Position numbers and translations under genes: made by a program. A DNA stretch of 64,000 bases, taken from Lenisia limosa (lineage: Eukaryota; Breviatea). This document shows, in pieces, positions 1 through 12,739 of the stretch. The stretch is taken from positions 27,038 to 91,037 of the forward strand of contig LPNZ01009518.1 of the NCBI GenBank assembly GCA_001655205.1, read 5' to 3'. The notes below the pieces were generated by a model. The model was not told the DNA's origin. It did no database searches and saw nothing but the letters and a program-made list of their open reading frames with translations. Each line of letters begins with the position of its first letter. Position 1 is the stretch's first letter.

Positions 1-3000
1 ACTCAGCATTCTTCGCCACAGGTAAGAGAAGCACACCCTCACCACTCCAGAACATCGTGCAGCGAAAGTCATTCAACAGTGGTGGAAAGTCATCAGGATC
101 GAAGTTCATGAAACGAGGGTGCAAGCAGCTATTCTGATTCAGGTTCAGAGCCTTTTTGACTTGACTCCTTTAGCTCTGGTGGCGCGCATGTATGAATGTT
201 GATCTTGCCAGTGAGCTGAAAGTAGCACTTTTTGTTTCAAGGACGAAAAAAGCAGCCAAAGAACGATCCTCAAAGTACGTCATCGTAGAATGCTTCATTT
301 CAGTGTGAACAATGACTCTCAATTGCTAAGGTCTAAATCCCTTGCCAATGCCCTTGCTGAAACCATTGAAGAAGGGAGAAAACAGACACAAGCTGCTCTC
401 TGCGTGCAGCGTGTGTGGCGAAGAAAACGAAAGGAAATGTTAGTATTCCACTGTTCAACTCGTTCACACTCAGGATGGAAAAGGAGCTGGAAGACGACCG
501 CATCATGGAACACTATCATCGAAGGGTGATGGCATATGCTGCTCTACATCCACATGTATGTTGAAACGGCGCCGGATGATCATCCTTTTAATTTGAAATA
601 AGGTTACATTCTAGCTTGTTGCTGAGGCAGAATCTGCGCTTAAAATGATGACATCTCCACGCGATGATCCAAATGCCAGTAAATGTAAGGAGTGCCACTT
701 ACTCACTTGTAGATTCGCTTTCCGAGTCTGGGGCAACACTTCCCAAAACTGCGACCTTCATAGCCTCACGGTCGAACCTCCCACAGTTGGCTGGTCTTTG
801 TTTATTTACATTCAGACCTGGTGCGGACTTGAAGTCTAGTTCTTCAGCGTCATCCTTAACGCCACTCACGTCGGTACTTTCAAAGGAAACTCTTTCAACT
901 CCCTCCAATGCTCATGACTTTAAACAGAAAGAGTTTGCTAATCTTTTGTGGATGCTAACTTTTCAGATTTGAAGCAAGTCTCAGGTACGAGTCCTTCCAT
1001 GGAGAAGTCAATGTATGTTCTATTCATTGCCATTTACTTGGTCAGGATGAAGAATCTGATTTCACTCCTTCACCTATGACTCCGTTCACACCACCTGGTA
1101 TCTTTGAAAGTTGGTGCTAACAGTAATATCAATATTAAATTAGGCACTCCTCTCTCGCTTTATAAAAATAACTAACTTCAACTTAGTAAGCCAAAAAGTC
1201 AGACAATCGGTGTCACCAACAAAGAGGTATTCTTCTAATCATTCCCTCACCCCAATAGTCGGACTGACTCCCCTCTTAATGCTAGCACCTCTGTTTCAAG
1301 ATTGGAAAGGGCTCTGGCATCATCATTGTCATCTAAAAGAGTCCCAATGGACATGTCAGTGTCACGTATGCTGTGCTGCTCTCCTTGCATATTTCACTGT
1401 CTAGGTTCTGTGGCTTTTTCAGACCCGCAGCCAACCAGCAAGCCATCCGTGCTGCCGTCAACGGAAGAAGCGCCAGCCAGTGTTATTTCGCAGCGCCTCG
1501 TCAATGAGCCATCCATTGACGTTTGTTTGCCTCCCGCTTTTACTCTATAGTCTCTCCTGAACTCCAGCTCACTGCATTTCTCTGATGACGATGAGGTAAC
1601 AATAGTTCACATTAATCTCTGTAGAACGTTTTCAGTCAGGTGGCTACTCAAGGGTCGGACCGCGCTCGTCCCAAAGCCAAGGCCTCGAAATCACATGACT
1701 CAAGACCTTCCACTGCCGGTTTGCTCCATTTGTTTCTTAATCACCAAGCTCCGTGTCCTCGAACATCGATGAGCGTCAAGCAACGGCCAAAGACTGCGGC
1801 AGAAGAACACCACGTCAACAGGGCTGACCTGTCACAACTTAACCAGGAATTACGGAGGCGAAGAGTCAACAGACCGACAACTGTAAGGCCTTTTTCTGGT
1901 TCTCACCTATTAGCTGGCTAAAACAGCGTCGTCAAAATCGTCAGTCCTAGTATGATGGTCCTGTTCTGTGCTACTCTTGGATCGTTATTTGAGGATTTCT
2001 TGAGGCAGTCCTTCTCCTTTGGCATGACTAACAGTCTAGGACCAGCCGCCACCAGCCACCTCCCGTCTCCTAGTATCATCATCACCTCAGTTGGTTCACT
2101 TGTAATCATGGATATATTTTGATAGTTTACGATATTTTTATTACCAGAGTGAAGCCTTAGTTATCGCTAAGCATTGTAGCATCCCACCTGCTTCAAGACT
2201 CCCGAAGTCTAACGACCTCCTGGAAACTCTTCCAACTCCGGTTGGGGGGATGGATTCTTTCCTGTTATTTTCTTTTTGGAATGAAATTACAGCCTCACTG
2301 GTATTATGATTACATCACAGCTATAATTGTATTTTCAAAAGTAGTTTTAGTCCTTTCACGCAAATATCTGATACCTCAGTCGTCACCAGTACTCCGCAAA
2401 CCCAATGGAATGTTGCGAACTCCTTCTGCACATGGAACGGTTTGTTCACCTCTTGAAGGCATAGTATTCTTCTTTGAAGGTTATGACTGCTTCAGAGGAC
2501 TGAAGGAAGAGAGCGGCAGAAAAGGCCAGCAACTGCCCATCTGGGAGCCTCACAGAGCAACAAACCCCTTACAGTTGCTGACTTAGAGCCTGTAAGAACT
2601 CACGTTTATTTGACCTTTCAGCTGGCCTTCACAGATTCTTCCATTCAGCGCAGGGATACGCGTTTGCGAAGCTCAGCGTCTTGGTCACGTAATGAACTTG
2701 CTAGTTCCAAATCTGAAGCGGCAACCCGCACCCGGGTCTCTGCAGGAGCTAGACGGCCGAAAACAGCTAGTGTCGTGAACTTCAGTGACAAGGTTTGCGT
2801 GCCAATAGTCTAACTCTTTAGGCTTCCGTGAGTGTTGTTGATTTAGCAAGTGATGATGTTGGTCCGCTATCTCCCAGTGATAAAAGGTGAGAGCAGCCTT
2901 GTGTACGTGCAGTAATGTTTAGTTCGAAATCAATGCCGTCTTTCGGTAAGACCACCATCGAAGCCAGAGTGTCGCGTCTTCGTGTCGCAGCCATTCCAGA

Positions 3001-3106
3001 TGTTCCTGGTTTGTCATCCGCATTGTCTCACTTCAAAGAGCCCGAACCGGTTGTGAGGAGAACTCCAAAAGCCAGGACCAAACGAACCGCCCCGGTCTCT
3101 GCGTAG
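1..3106 (+). CDS. IQ-motif, Ser/Pro-rich protein, 5' truncated
   Basis: The gene enters from the left edge. Exons at about 43-133 and 270-450 encode IQ-like helices (for example HRAAKVIQQWWKVIR and QAALCVQRVWRRKRKEM), the signature of calmodulin-binding segments. The rest, up to the stop at 3104-3106, is low-complexity Ser/Pro/Arg sequence with scattered basic patches and no recognisable domain. Introns are 28-60 nt with GT...AG ends; the one ending at about 966 has a CTAAC branch site. Reading is continuous across at least ten exons, which supports a real gene. It could be the tail of a myosin or another IQ-containing scaffold, but no motor or catalytic motif is visible here, so I assign no function beyond probable calmodulin binding. 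Confidence 0.6.
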
Positions 3107-3478
3107 GTTTATCAATTTCGTAACAGTTTAGTCCGAAAGAGCCCCAACAGCCCTTGTTTTTCTTAAGTGGACAGAAGTTTTTGTAAATCTCTATTTAAAT
3201 TCTAATTCCATTTTTGTTGTAGATTTTTCGTTTCTTGTGCAGTAAATGTGTTATAGAAGCTGTGTGTTCTTTTATTATTAATGTAATAGGTTGTAGTTAT
3301 TAAGCAAGGGTTTCATCGTGAGAAGTGGTAATAAAACAAGACAGAGCTTCTAAAGGTAAAACCATATTTTCCCGTTCTAGAAGTTAAACTGCTTCAAAGT
3401 ACATCCATTGATCAAACATGATACAGGAAAGAAAAGTCTGCTCTTCAGAGTGACGGCTTCCAGCACTTGCAACATCGC
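3107..3478. other. Intergenic 3'-3' spacer
   Basis: AT-rich spacer between two convergent genes. It contains an AATAAA-like signal (in aataaaacaag, near 3331) that could serve polyadenylation of the upstream IQ gene. I see no coding exon in it. Confidence 0.4.
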
Positions 3479-4450
3479 TCACAATTCACAAGAGAAAATG
3501 CCTCTAACTTCCTTTATCTGTTCCTTGTAGTCTTGTAACTGATCATCATATTCGTTAACTTGCTGTTGAAGACGTGATCTAAACGATAAGGGGATCAAAA
3601 TACAAAAGCAAACCTCCATCTGACACTTTGCCTTTTTGACCTTCACTGCTGCTATGTTATCATTCATCTTGTCCTATAAGGATAACCAAATCGTATCTTG
3701 ACAATACAAGGTGGCGTTCTTACAGTAAATGATTTGACATTCCTCTTCATCCTTTTGATGGTTATAATGAATGACCCATGTTGAATACAAAAGAAGAATG
3801 ACCGCCAAACTGGGAACAAGGCATCTCTGGTCGCCTCAAAGTCGATCAGCATAAACATTGGCTATTTCGATAATGTGTAAAGAAAAATGTGAAGAGAGCA
3901 GTTAAACTTGAAACAACAATGAAAGCAGTGTATGTGAAGACTCACCAGAGTGAATAAATGCGATAACATGATTGAGTAGGTCCTCGGAATGCTGTTGCGT
4001 CTACCTTCTTTGGCAAAGTATCTGGAAAATGGAGGCCTGGAAAATGAGAATGTGGGCAAAGCAGTGTAGGTGGTCTCACCACAAGGTAAGGACTCTGCCG
4101 TGCAATGTTTAAATACAATTCCCAGTTAACTAAGTGTGACAGTGAGCTGCCACAACCCAATTTCTTTTTTAATGGCATTCTTATCCTTCTGTCCATTGTT
4201 ATAAGTAACACCGGAATCGACAGGCAACGCCTTTCCGTCCTTCTCCCAGTTGTGTATCTGGTCACTTGTCACGGTAAATGACTATCTTTTTGCAACAACT
4301 ACCCCAGTCTACACGAGCTCAAAAGTGTCAGTATAGAAGGAGGACAGCTACCCCAGTCTACACGAGCTCAAAAGTACCAGTATAGAGGGAGGTGATTCCT
4401 GAATATTCCTTTACTTATAGTAGGTATGTCACTGAGAACTGCCACGTCAT
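3479..4450 (-). CDS. Small coiled-coil protein, unrecognised
   Basis: Multi-exon gene on the minus strand. The C-terminal exons read as one amphipathic helix rich in Lys, Glu and Gln (SRLQQQVNEYDDQLQDYKEQ), ending at the stop at 3479. Upstream exons include a short acidic/basic helix just before it and a stretch containing NWEKDGKALPVDSG near 4200. The proposed start is an ATG at 4448-4450, followed by an exon ending YTGTFEL whose 3' edge is tandemly duplicated. Exon phases between about 3860 and 4080 could not be resolved. A DFEAT motif near 3840 recalls DEDDh exonucleases, but the other catalytic residues are absent, so I do not propose that. Function unknown. Confidence 0.4.
4299..4396. 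repeat. 49-bp tandem duplication across an exon edge
   Basis: Two imperfect copies with a period of 49 bp, both starting CTACCCCAGTCTACACGAGC (at 4299 and 4348). On the minus strand each copy contains the same exon end (...TTTTGAGCTC) followed by the same GTGTAG donor, so the splice site of the small coiled-coil gene is duplicated. Confidence 0.8.
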
Positions 4451-4590
4451 CAGGTACAAAATCGCTGAAATTTTTTAAGTTTTGTTTACAATTATTTTTA
4501 AACAGTTTTAGAGAGTAATTCTTTTGAATTTTTTACTTCGGTGAAAATTATGTGAAAGTTGACAAAATCCGAGCCAAGTTTGCTTTAAAC

Positions 4591-7500
4591 ATGTTCAGTT
4601 TCATCAAGAGTGACGGCTAAGGTGAGCAAATTGGATATGGCTGGTGAAGGAAAACAGTAGGATCAGGTCACGCTAAGCGAACGGAAATAGCGGACATGCC
4701 TGGCACGCAATACTTTGGAAGTGAGTATGGACTGAAGAAGAGTGGAATATCAGTCAGCAGCCTTGTGATATAAAAAAAACAGTGTGTGTCACCTTTACAT
4801 GAGGCTTCGTTTATCATTAAAACACTCAAAACCAGGAAAAACAAAATATCATTACAAGTGATCGTTGACATGAATCCCCTTGTATACTATAATTTTGCTA
4901 TATCATACTACATAATATTTTCTGTTTCTAACGCTTTGAACATGACCTTCTGAAATATGGCCCACATACCAGAACCTGAGTGCTTTTGAGAAGTGACGGG
5001 GGGGGGGGGNNNNNNNNNNCGGAGCTAAAAAGGAAGGGCGCCAGTGGCAAGCCAGTGGCGCCAGATAAGCACCGGTCGCGATGGGTTTTTTGATAACCAT
5101 GCTGTTGGTAGTGTGAGTGTGCGCCTTCAAGGCAATAGTTTCAATAAGTCAAGAAGTCATTATTATTATTATTATATGAAGAGGGGAGGAACGCGGTTGT
5201 AATCTTGTAATCCCCCCTCCCCTCTTGCAACTTGCTGACTGTGTTGTTCCATTCCGCCATGCGTCAACGCTTGAGTGGTAAGAGGGATGTAAAAAGGATA
5301 TCTTTTTGTAATGTGTGTTTGCCATCATCCTTCTTCCTTTTGTTAGAAAGGACCAATTGTTCAAATCAGTGAATCAGTTGCTTGTTCTTAGGCTTTAGAT
5401 GGCAAAAGAAAACGTAGGCGTCCTGCAGTTCTTAGCTCAAAACTCTCAGTTAGTTGGGATATTTTTTATTAATTTCATTTCCTGTTCTTTTTTGGTGAAC
5501 AGTAGTACTTATTCAAGGTCACAGTATTCAAATCCTGGTTTGTTATATCAGTACTGCTCTTGTCCCAATCTTACATGAAGGTACAATATTAATAAATATC
5601 GGTAGTTCGAGGATTTATCGAGTAATTTAGTCTTTTTAAAAAAACTGAAGTGAAGCACTACTTACATGAGGCATTTTTTTATGGTACACTGTTGATCACT
5701 ACTCGTTTGGTTCAATTGATGGATACTCTATTATAATACTATTGAACATTGTTGTACGCGGTGCATAGCACCGTAGCATAAATCTTCAATCATTTTCTAG
5801 GATTTACAAAGCATCGCACTTGCCCTCACGGAAGATGAGGCCATTGTCAGCGCAGCAGTGTCAGTCTCCGGACTTCACTTCCCTCCCACGGCTCTCCCTC
5901 CCCACTTCCCACACTTCCATGCAGCCGCCACAGCGATTGGGCGGGAGTATCCGGTTTGGCTGTTTACATTGGCCAACACTTTTGAAGAGACTAGGCCACC
6001 GCTGTGACGCGGATGGCTTCGTCAAGGGCTGGATTTCGCCCCGTCCTGGTGTGGTGTTGTTGAGGCACCTAACACCTGTCCAGCACGGAAAAAAGAACGT
6101 AAGTCCCAATACACTATAAATCAACACAGGTTCTTTTCTCATTTAATTTCTTACTTGAGTTGTTTACTTTTCTCTCTCTATATGTATGATTTCATTATTA
6201 CTACTCACTGAGAGCGAAGATGTGGGGCTGCCAAGAAGGTCTTCTCTATTAATAGAAACTTCAGCATCTCGGGTGGAGCTGGTGTTATCTTTTCCTTTTT
6301 CTATTATCCTATTTGGTTTGACGTGGTGCTACCTTTACAGAAAAAATAGAAGAAAGGCTTCATGTTTCTACATATGATATAGTATAGTATATCATAATAT
6401 AGTATATAACGTATAGGATTACTATGATAGAATATGAAATATTATGTATTTTGTTTATTGTTTTAAAAAATGATTGTTTTACCAATATTGTATTAAGAAT
6501 TGTGTTTTTCCTTATTGACTTGATTTTTCTAAACTTTTTGAAAACGTTATATTATAATGAAGTGAATCATGTGTCATAAAATATAGGTATATGTACTATG
6601 GAATAGTTTTCCTGTTTCTTCAAATGAAAATTCCTCACGCAAGAACCTGTTTTATTATTTATTTTAGATGCCAACTTTCTCATATCGAGTTTCGGAGCAG
6701 TGTGAAGCTTTACTCAACCCCCAAGGACCAGCAGTGGCGGACCTCTAAGAAGGGCTTCCACTGCTCCTGTGGTCGTGCTGGTTGCGGGCATCTTCCCGCC
6801 TCTTCCCCCGATGGTTGGACTTGGGAAATGTTATAATAATACAGAGGGACATAAAGATTCAGTTTGACAAAGACATAATTCAAATGCTAGTCTATACCCA
6901 CTCATTCCGCATGATGAACGCTACTAATAGGGGGAATGTATTTGAACGCAGTAGCAGGCATTACCTTGAAGCGCCTTCAGTGGACCCAGTTCCTGCCCCA
7001 GTCACTTCTCAAGCCCCTACTCAACGTTGGACAACAGTTGGAGAGGACATTGTCTTCCTCTTTAGTTCTGACGAAAAAGCTGCTCTCCGCCAATTGGCGA
7101 TGTAAGGTACGTAATTTAGTTCAATTTATATCAATTAACACCTAATTAGTTATCATGCCTTGTGGACTCGGTACTGCAGTTGAGCCACCAGTCGCGTACT
7201 CAGATGTGTACCGCTGCTCTGAAAAGGTCCGTGGATATTGCAATAGATTGTATTGTGACAANNNNNNNNNNNNNNNNNNNNNNNNNNNNNNNNNNNNNNN
7301 NNNNNNNNNNNNNNNNNNNNNNNNNNNNNNNNNNNTTACCCAATAGTGTTTTTGCAGAAAATGAGATATTGTTTCGAATTTTGGAGTTTTTTTTATTTTT
7401 TTAGAGAATACGCACTTGGTGACCTCGATGATGCCCTTCGCTCTCTCATCCCCACCTTCACAACCGAAGGAAACCTCCCCCATGCAGTTCAAGCACGTGG

Positions 7501-9086
7501 CATGTCTTCCAGTAATTTGCTTGCTGCCGGTGGTGTCGCCAGCTATAACTGCCAAAGTATGTCATCATCGTTTTCCACTGACGTTTGGAGAGTCAAACTG
7601 ACCTCTATTTAGTTAAGCCGTATCAAAATTGCACTAAGTAAGTATGAGCAAATCCCTCCGTCGCCACTTCTCTACGTAAGTATCAGAGTTGATGTGTATC
7701 ATGTGTACAATGTTATCAGTATTATGTATAGTATGAATGATAGATGATTGTGCTGTTGACTGTTTTAGTACAATGCCACTGCGTTTATACGCTTTATTCG
7801 GCACTTTGAGACTGCTGGCCCTGCCCTATCCACTTTCGTTGAGACTCTTGAGGCTCGTTGTGAGGAGTTTAAGGCCTGCTGCTACTACTCACCTGTGGTG
7901 GTGGGTTTCCTTTGTTTTGACATCTGATTTTGCCTGCTTTTTTTGACTAATTTAGGGGCTTCAAAGGTTTCAGGCCTTGAGAGCGGCGTCTTTGACCCAT
8001 CCGCCCCCCTCTCTTCAAAGTCCCCAACATTACTACTGCGGTGCAGACAGTATCATAGAACCAAGTATAATCTTTCAGGCATCATCCCCTTGTGCAAAGC
8101 ACTTCCCCTCAAGCAGCAACCATCAAGGGCAAGCTGCTTGTGACGAAATGTCAGCACGGTGAGGAAAGAAGTAACTTGAAGAAAAGCCTTAATGAAGCAG
8201 AATGCGACCAAAATCAAACTCTACCGTCATAAATATTACTCTTTCTTGTTTTTATTTTTATAGCTGAATTAATTGAGAAGTTCATCATTAGCTTACCTTC
8301 GCCGTTCCAATGACGATATCCCAGGACTCAGTAGAGCGGAAATGCTCATGCCATGCAATGAAAGCACCATTGTCACCTCCCAATACCTTGCTGCCCCGGG
8401 TAGGAAAGGGTCTGTTATATCTTTTAACCATGGAAGATGGTTCTTTGATGTTGGTATTTTTGCTCTTCCTTTGTCTCTGCTGATTCTGTCAGATGATACC
8501 ATCAACTTTGTCATGGACTCCTCCTGCGGTGTTGTCGCCACCATGGCTAAGTGGGCTCCGTGGCTCCTCCTCATCACCCTCGCTCGTGTGGACGGCTTCC
8601 ACTTCCGTTTCCCTCAACACTAAGACATCCGTCGCCACCATCACTGCGAAAGGATCTGTATGCTGGTGACAAGGTGCTCCCATTACCAAAAATAATTCAC
8701 TTTATAACAAAACAGTTGGAATTACAGTAGTTGAGGAATGAAGATAGCTGTTTTTGAAATGGTCATTTCGTCAATTATTAACTGACAGAATCTCTAATAA
8801 ATATTTACTAAATATATATTTAGTATATATTAGTTCCTGTTTATGCTGATCCTCTCTCAACTGGTTTAATGACGATATTAGAGTGTCGAAGCCTTAAACC
8901 ACTGGCTTCAGGAGTCTTCAAGTTCACTCTCCTGGATGGGGCCGGTTTGTTTCTTCTGTTTATTTGGTCTGATTAACTATGTAGGAGAACCTCATCAAAC
9001 AGGTGGTCTTCATCATGGCTAAGGCAAACCGCAGTCTCTTCATGCCTTTTGTTTCTTCTTCTTACGCCATAGAACTGAAGCAATGA
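4591..9086 (+). CDS. Unrecognised large helical protein
   Basis: Starts MFSFIK at 4591. The first intron is followed by an exon with the peptide RTEIADMPGTQYFG. A long exon at 5802-6023 follows (LQSIALALTEDEAIVSAAV), then exons at about 6940-7107, 7189-7261, 7788-7900, 8065-8160, 8270-8400, 8493-8670, 8880-8940 and 8985-9086. The last reads ENLIKQVVFIMAKANR and ends SYAIELKQ. Composition is that of an alpha-helical protein rich in Leu, Ala and Ser, possibly HEAT-like or tethering-complex-like. I find no catalytic motif, signal peptide or membrane span. An N gap at 7262-7335 removes part of one exon. A palindromic MITE-like element sits in the large intron at 5578-5660. The exon structure is well supported; the family is not recognised. 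Confidence 0.55.
5578..5660. mobile_element. MITE-like palindromic element, copy 1
   Basis: An 83-bp element flanked by an exact 8-bp direct repeat, CTTACATG (5570-5577 and 5661-5668). Its core (aatatcggtagttcgagg, then tttatcgagtaatttagtc) and right end (ctgaagtgaagcacta) match the other copies in this window. An 8-bp duplication is typical of hAT-type transposition. It lies in an intron. Confidence 0.8.
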
Positions 9087-9530
9087 TAATGTTGAGCTGC
9101 TAGCTGGATTTTAATGTGATGTATGTATTTTGTGAGTGATAAAAAAAAGTATAAAATCTCCTTTTTTTTTTTTGTACCTATAGGTTTGGGATTGAGCAAA
9201 TATTTGTTGATTTACAAAGGACATCCCCACATCCAAATGTGGAGGGTACAAAAACAAAAAAAAACNNNNNNNNNNNNNNNNNNNNNNNNNNNNNNNNNNN
9301 NNNNNNNNNNNNNNNNNNNNNNNNNNNNNNNNNNNNNNNNNNNNNNNNNNNGTGTTCAGGACGAAACGATGTTTTTTGAAGGAGTATCATCATTCTCTTG
9401 TAGCTAGACTCATAAAATCCCCCCTACCCCCTTTATCCTTCCCGACTCGTAAATGTGCAATTCTTATGATATTGATAGAAAATACATTGACGTTACACAC
9501 ACAAGGACAGCAGTATACATTCTCCACGAT

Positions 9531-10950
9531 TTACAAAACTAAAGACAAAAGCTTAGCCACAATACATTGGCCAATCCGATTAGTGAATATATGTGAGGTT
9601 CCTGTACGGCACACATGATGGCGGAAGATAGCTTCAGTAACAGTGTTTCCAGTGGTGGTATTCAAGAGCATAGGCCGTTGTGTTCTGCATCCTGAAATCT
9701 GTAGCGCAACTGATTTTCCATTGCCTGTAACTGCTGTCACCTTTTCCTGTATCTGGTGGATAATCAGTGATAGAAGCCAAATTTTCTCAAAGTTATATAT
9801 GATAAAAATATTGACAAACAAAATGGTTAAAAAGAACACAATGAAAAAGAAAGAAGCCGAATTTACAACACCAACCTCTTTTATGAGGTTTTCCGATTCA
9901 TCTGGTATCTGGCAGTCTTTTCCAAATGTGAGGCAGCCATCCCAGCGATTTTCAACCTATTAATAATTATAAATGAAGACAAAGTTACAGTCATACTCTC
10001 AGAAAACGTGCAGTTATTGCAACTTCTCCTTCAAATTTTAAAACATACAGTGAAGAGCTATTTTTTGCCAGAGCCGGATTGTTAGTTTTATAATTCTAAG
10101 TTTGTTAAATAACATGATAATATTACCTGTCCAATCTCAAGTGTAGGTCGTCTTTTAGAGGTCGTATGGGAGATAAGATTGATGATACCACTTTTCACAA
10201 AGATCTAGAGAGAATCAACGGAAAACAAAAATCAACTTACAGCAGGGGGTAAAATAGATGTATCAACATTTAATATGGAATGGATCAGATCTATAGACGA
10301 GTCAAAAATAAAAAAAAGTCTCACCAGGAGCAGTTAAAGTGCCTAAAATGTGCTGCGTCATGTTGGAATTACCTATTCTTGAAACCAATTTTTGAAGTTC
10401 TTCACTGGTTAAATTGATGGTTGGGTCCTGATAACGGTAAGGCTGCATAATTACAAACCTCTAAATTTACTAGCTTATCCAAAAGAGATTTATTTACTTC
10501 TAGGTTGTGACACGCTTCAATATGCTTCAAAAAGACATTATCAAGAGCAAATACGTTGTTCTCTATCCTGTAGTACAACTTTTGGTTGACACGGATACGC
10601 TCTGATAGGTTAGCAATTACATGACCATTAAAACAGGGATTCAAATGGGAAATTTGTCTTTAATATCAGTTTAATTTTCAAAGCCTTTCTTGGAGCGATA
10701 TAATAGTATATCATATGATATGCATATTATTAGACTTTGTTTTGATAATGGGTCTTTTGTCTCTTTCGGGAAAGGAGTAAAAGAGGCAAAAGTGGCGTGA
10801 ATCAAAATTAATATGACGCGGAAAAAAGTATAACGTACTTTGGAAAACCGAACCAACTTTCCATTTGGAACCCTGCTTTAAAATACATAATGAACGTGGT
10901 AGGTCTTGACCAGAAGAGAAATCTGATCCAGTCAACACATACCACGGTCA
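9531..10950 (-). CDS. Unrecognised protein, 3' segment
   Basis: Exons in one consistent direction. From upstream to downstream: an exon around 10862-10940 (WYVLTGSDFSSGQDLPRSL), an exon at 10460-10640 (NPCFNGHVIANLSERIRVNQ), one at about 10334-10428 (DPTINLTSEELQKLVSRIG), one at 10140-10206, one at 9890-9958 (ENRWDGCLTFGKDCQIPDES), and the last at 9531-9755 ending at the stop at 9531. The last exon starts IQEKVTAVTGNGKSVALQ. It is probably the C-terminal part of the gene starting at 14750, but a 1.7-kb repeat-rich stretch separates them, so it may be an independent gene. No family recognised. Confidence 0.45.
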
Positions 10951-11129
10951 TGGTGTACTATATCATTGAATATGTAAGAATAAAACAATCAAAGCACAAG
11001 TGTCAATGGACTAAAATGCACTCAGCATTACCCTCGTGTTAGCTTCTTTACCAATTACCCATTTCGACTAGAAAGGTAATATATTGGATACCATGTCAAT
11101 TTTATTTAAAAAAAGGCTGTTTCATCGAA

Positions 11130-11460
11130 AAAGAGCAAAGAGTCGTCAGACAATCCTTTCATAATAATGAAGAACAATGAGTCATCCTGCTACACTTCCA
11201 TAGTTATGAAAAGAACAATGAGTCATAATATAACTTTTTGTCTCATTTTCACGCGTCTGAACTGTCATAGAAATGAAGTACTATAAGCTATCATGCTAAA
11301 TGCCATCGACATGAAAAAAACAATTAACAATCATATCACACTTTCAGATTAAGAAGAATCTTGAGTCATGATACCACACTTTGATAGATATGAAGAAAAC
11401 CAGTCATTTTTTGCACTTTCGAAATGAGGAATATCATACTTGCAGTCATTACCACTTTCT
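11130..11460. repeat. Degenerate tandem repeat, ~38-bp unit
   Basis: Successive units start ATGAAGAA or ATGAAAAGAA, pass through AATGAGTCAT and end near CACACTTTCATAG. The clearest neighbours begin at 11167 and 11206, a period of 39 bp. About seven to eight diverged units can be traced. Confidence 0.6.
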
Positions 11461-12585
11461 TTATTTAAAAATTGTCAATAGGTTAACCCGTATATAATAT
11501 ATCATTGAGACCTTTCGGTCAATTATCATACGAGTGGATATGAGGGATCATATCACTTCGTGATAGTAAATGCCTGTGAAAATGATTCAAAAAGTGATGT
11601 GGTTGTTTTTGGGCAAAATGGATATTCCAAAAAGTCCACTTTCATGAAATATCCAATTTGTCCAAAAAGTCCACTTAAATACCAAGATCCAACACAAACA
11701 TTTACAACAGGTCAATTCTAAGGCCTCGGATTATCTCTAGCATACTTTAAACACATTTTCCTTTAACTGCATTATCGAATCTCATTTATCACCAAACGGT
11801 TGATGTTTTTATTTGGCACATATGATGTATAAGGATGTTCTCAGGCCTAACTGTATACTACGGTACTTGAGCGCCTGGGGAGATAATCTTCTCCCTTCTG
11901 TATTTAGACAAGAATAAAATGAAGCAGGTCGTATCCTTTTGATGCTGAATACTTTATTTGAAAAATTGAAAGACACTGGCTGGCTTGTAATGTTTATCAA
12001 CCTGCTTCAGGCAAAAAATGACGTGTCATTGTTTTAAAACGGGTCAACAGCGTATTATTTTTTGTTTCTGGTTCTTATTATCGTAGATAACTCGGTCATA
12101 GAGTCAATAAACTGCTGCCCATTTCCAGAGCTTCTTGGAGATAATCCATATTGAAAAGGTCCCCTTTTATAGTATATAGTTTAATATAATATACATGTAT
12201 GCTATTGCAATGAGAAATAAAAAATAAGGCTGCATCTGGCTGAAGCCGTCCACACNNNNNNNNNNTCTGTGCACACAGCTTTCTGCGTGCCTCCCTAGTA
12301 TACCGACAAAGGTACAATAGCCCCTGTATAATAACCCATGTAGGCCCTCCTAAATCCGTCTTATGCCACAGATTCAGGAGGTACCAGAGAGTTAGAATTG
12401 CAGACATCAGAGGCTTTATAGAAAAATATTCATAAATATTGAAACGTCCTCAAAGGAGAACAGATTATAAGGGGCTCAATAGAAGGAAAAGGTCACAGGT
12501 GGAAGATCCCTTAGTCTATGAGGCCGGTGAGGTTGCTTAGGACAAGAGTCCTCAGTTTCATCATATACAATATATAGTACACTGT

Positions 12586-12651
12586 CCATGGTAAATCTTG
12601 GCCGAAATGAATCAGATTTCCCTTCGGAAAATCGGTCAAGATTCATCATGG
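12586..12651. repeat. 66-bp palindromic element
   Basis: The left arm ccatggtaaatcttggccga (12586-12605) pairs with the right arm tcggtcaagattcatcatgg (12632-12651) with 17 of 20 positions complementary, around a 26-bp loop. It is unrelated in sequence to the MITE family elsewhere in the window. No target duplication is obvious. Confidence 0.65.
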
Positions 12652-12739
12652 TCAATGAATATTATATCATACACAGTATAATACAGTCATATAATTGTTA
12701 ATCCATCTGAAAAAGGAATAAGTTATTTGGCTTATTGCA

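Larger units (their letters stand above)
10951..12739. other. Repeat-rich, gene-poor stretch
   Basis: AT-rich DNA with degenerate tandem repeats (11130-11460), paired copies of ccaaaaagtccactt near 11630 and 11667, a palindrome at 12586-12651 and a 10-N gap at 12256-12265. Short minus-strand open frames occur at 11809-12000 and 12096-12407, but I could not join them to flanking exons with convincing splice sites. It is either a very large intron, by the standard of this genome, or an insertion between two genes. Confidence 0.5.

Noticed and set aside
3780-3850. DEDDh exonuclease motif (LIDFEAT)
   Set aside because: Only the first motif is present; no ExoII or ExoIII motif follows and the exon phases are unresolved.
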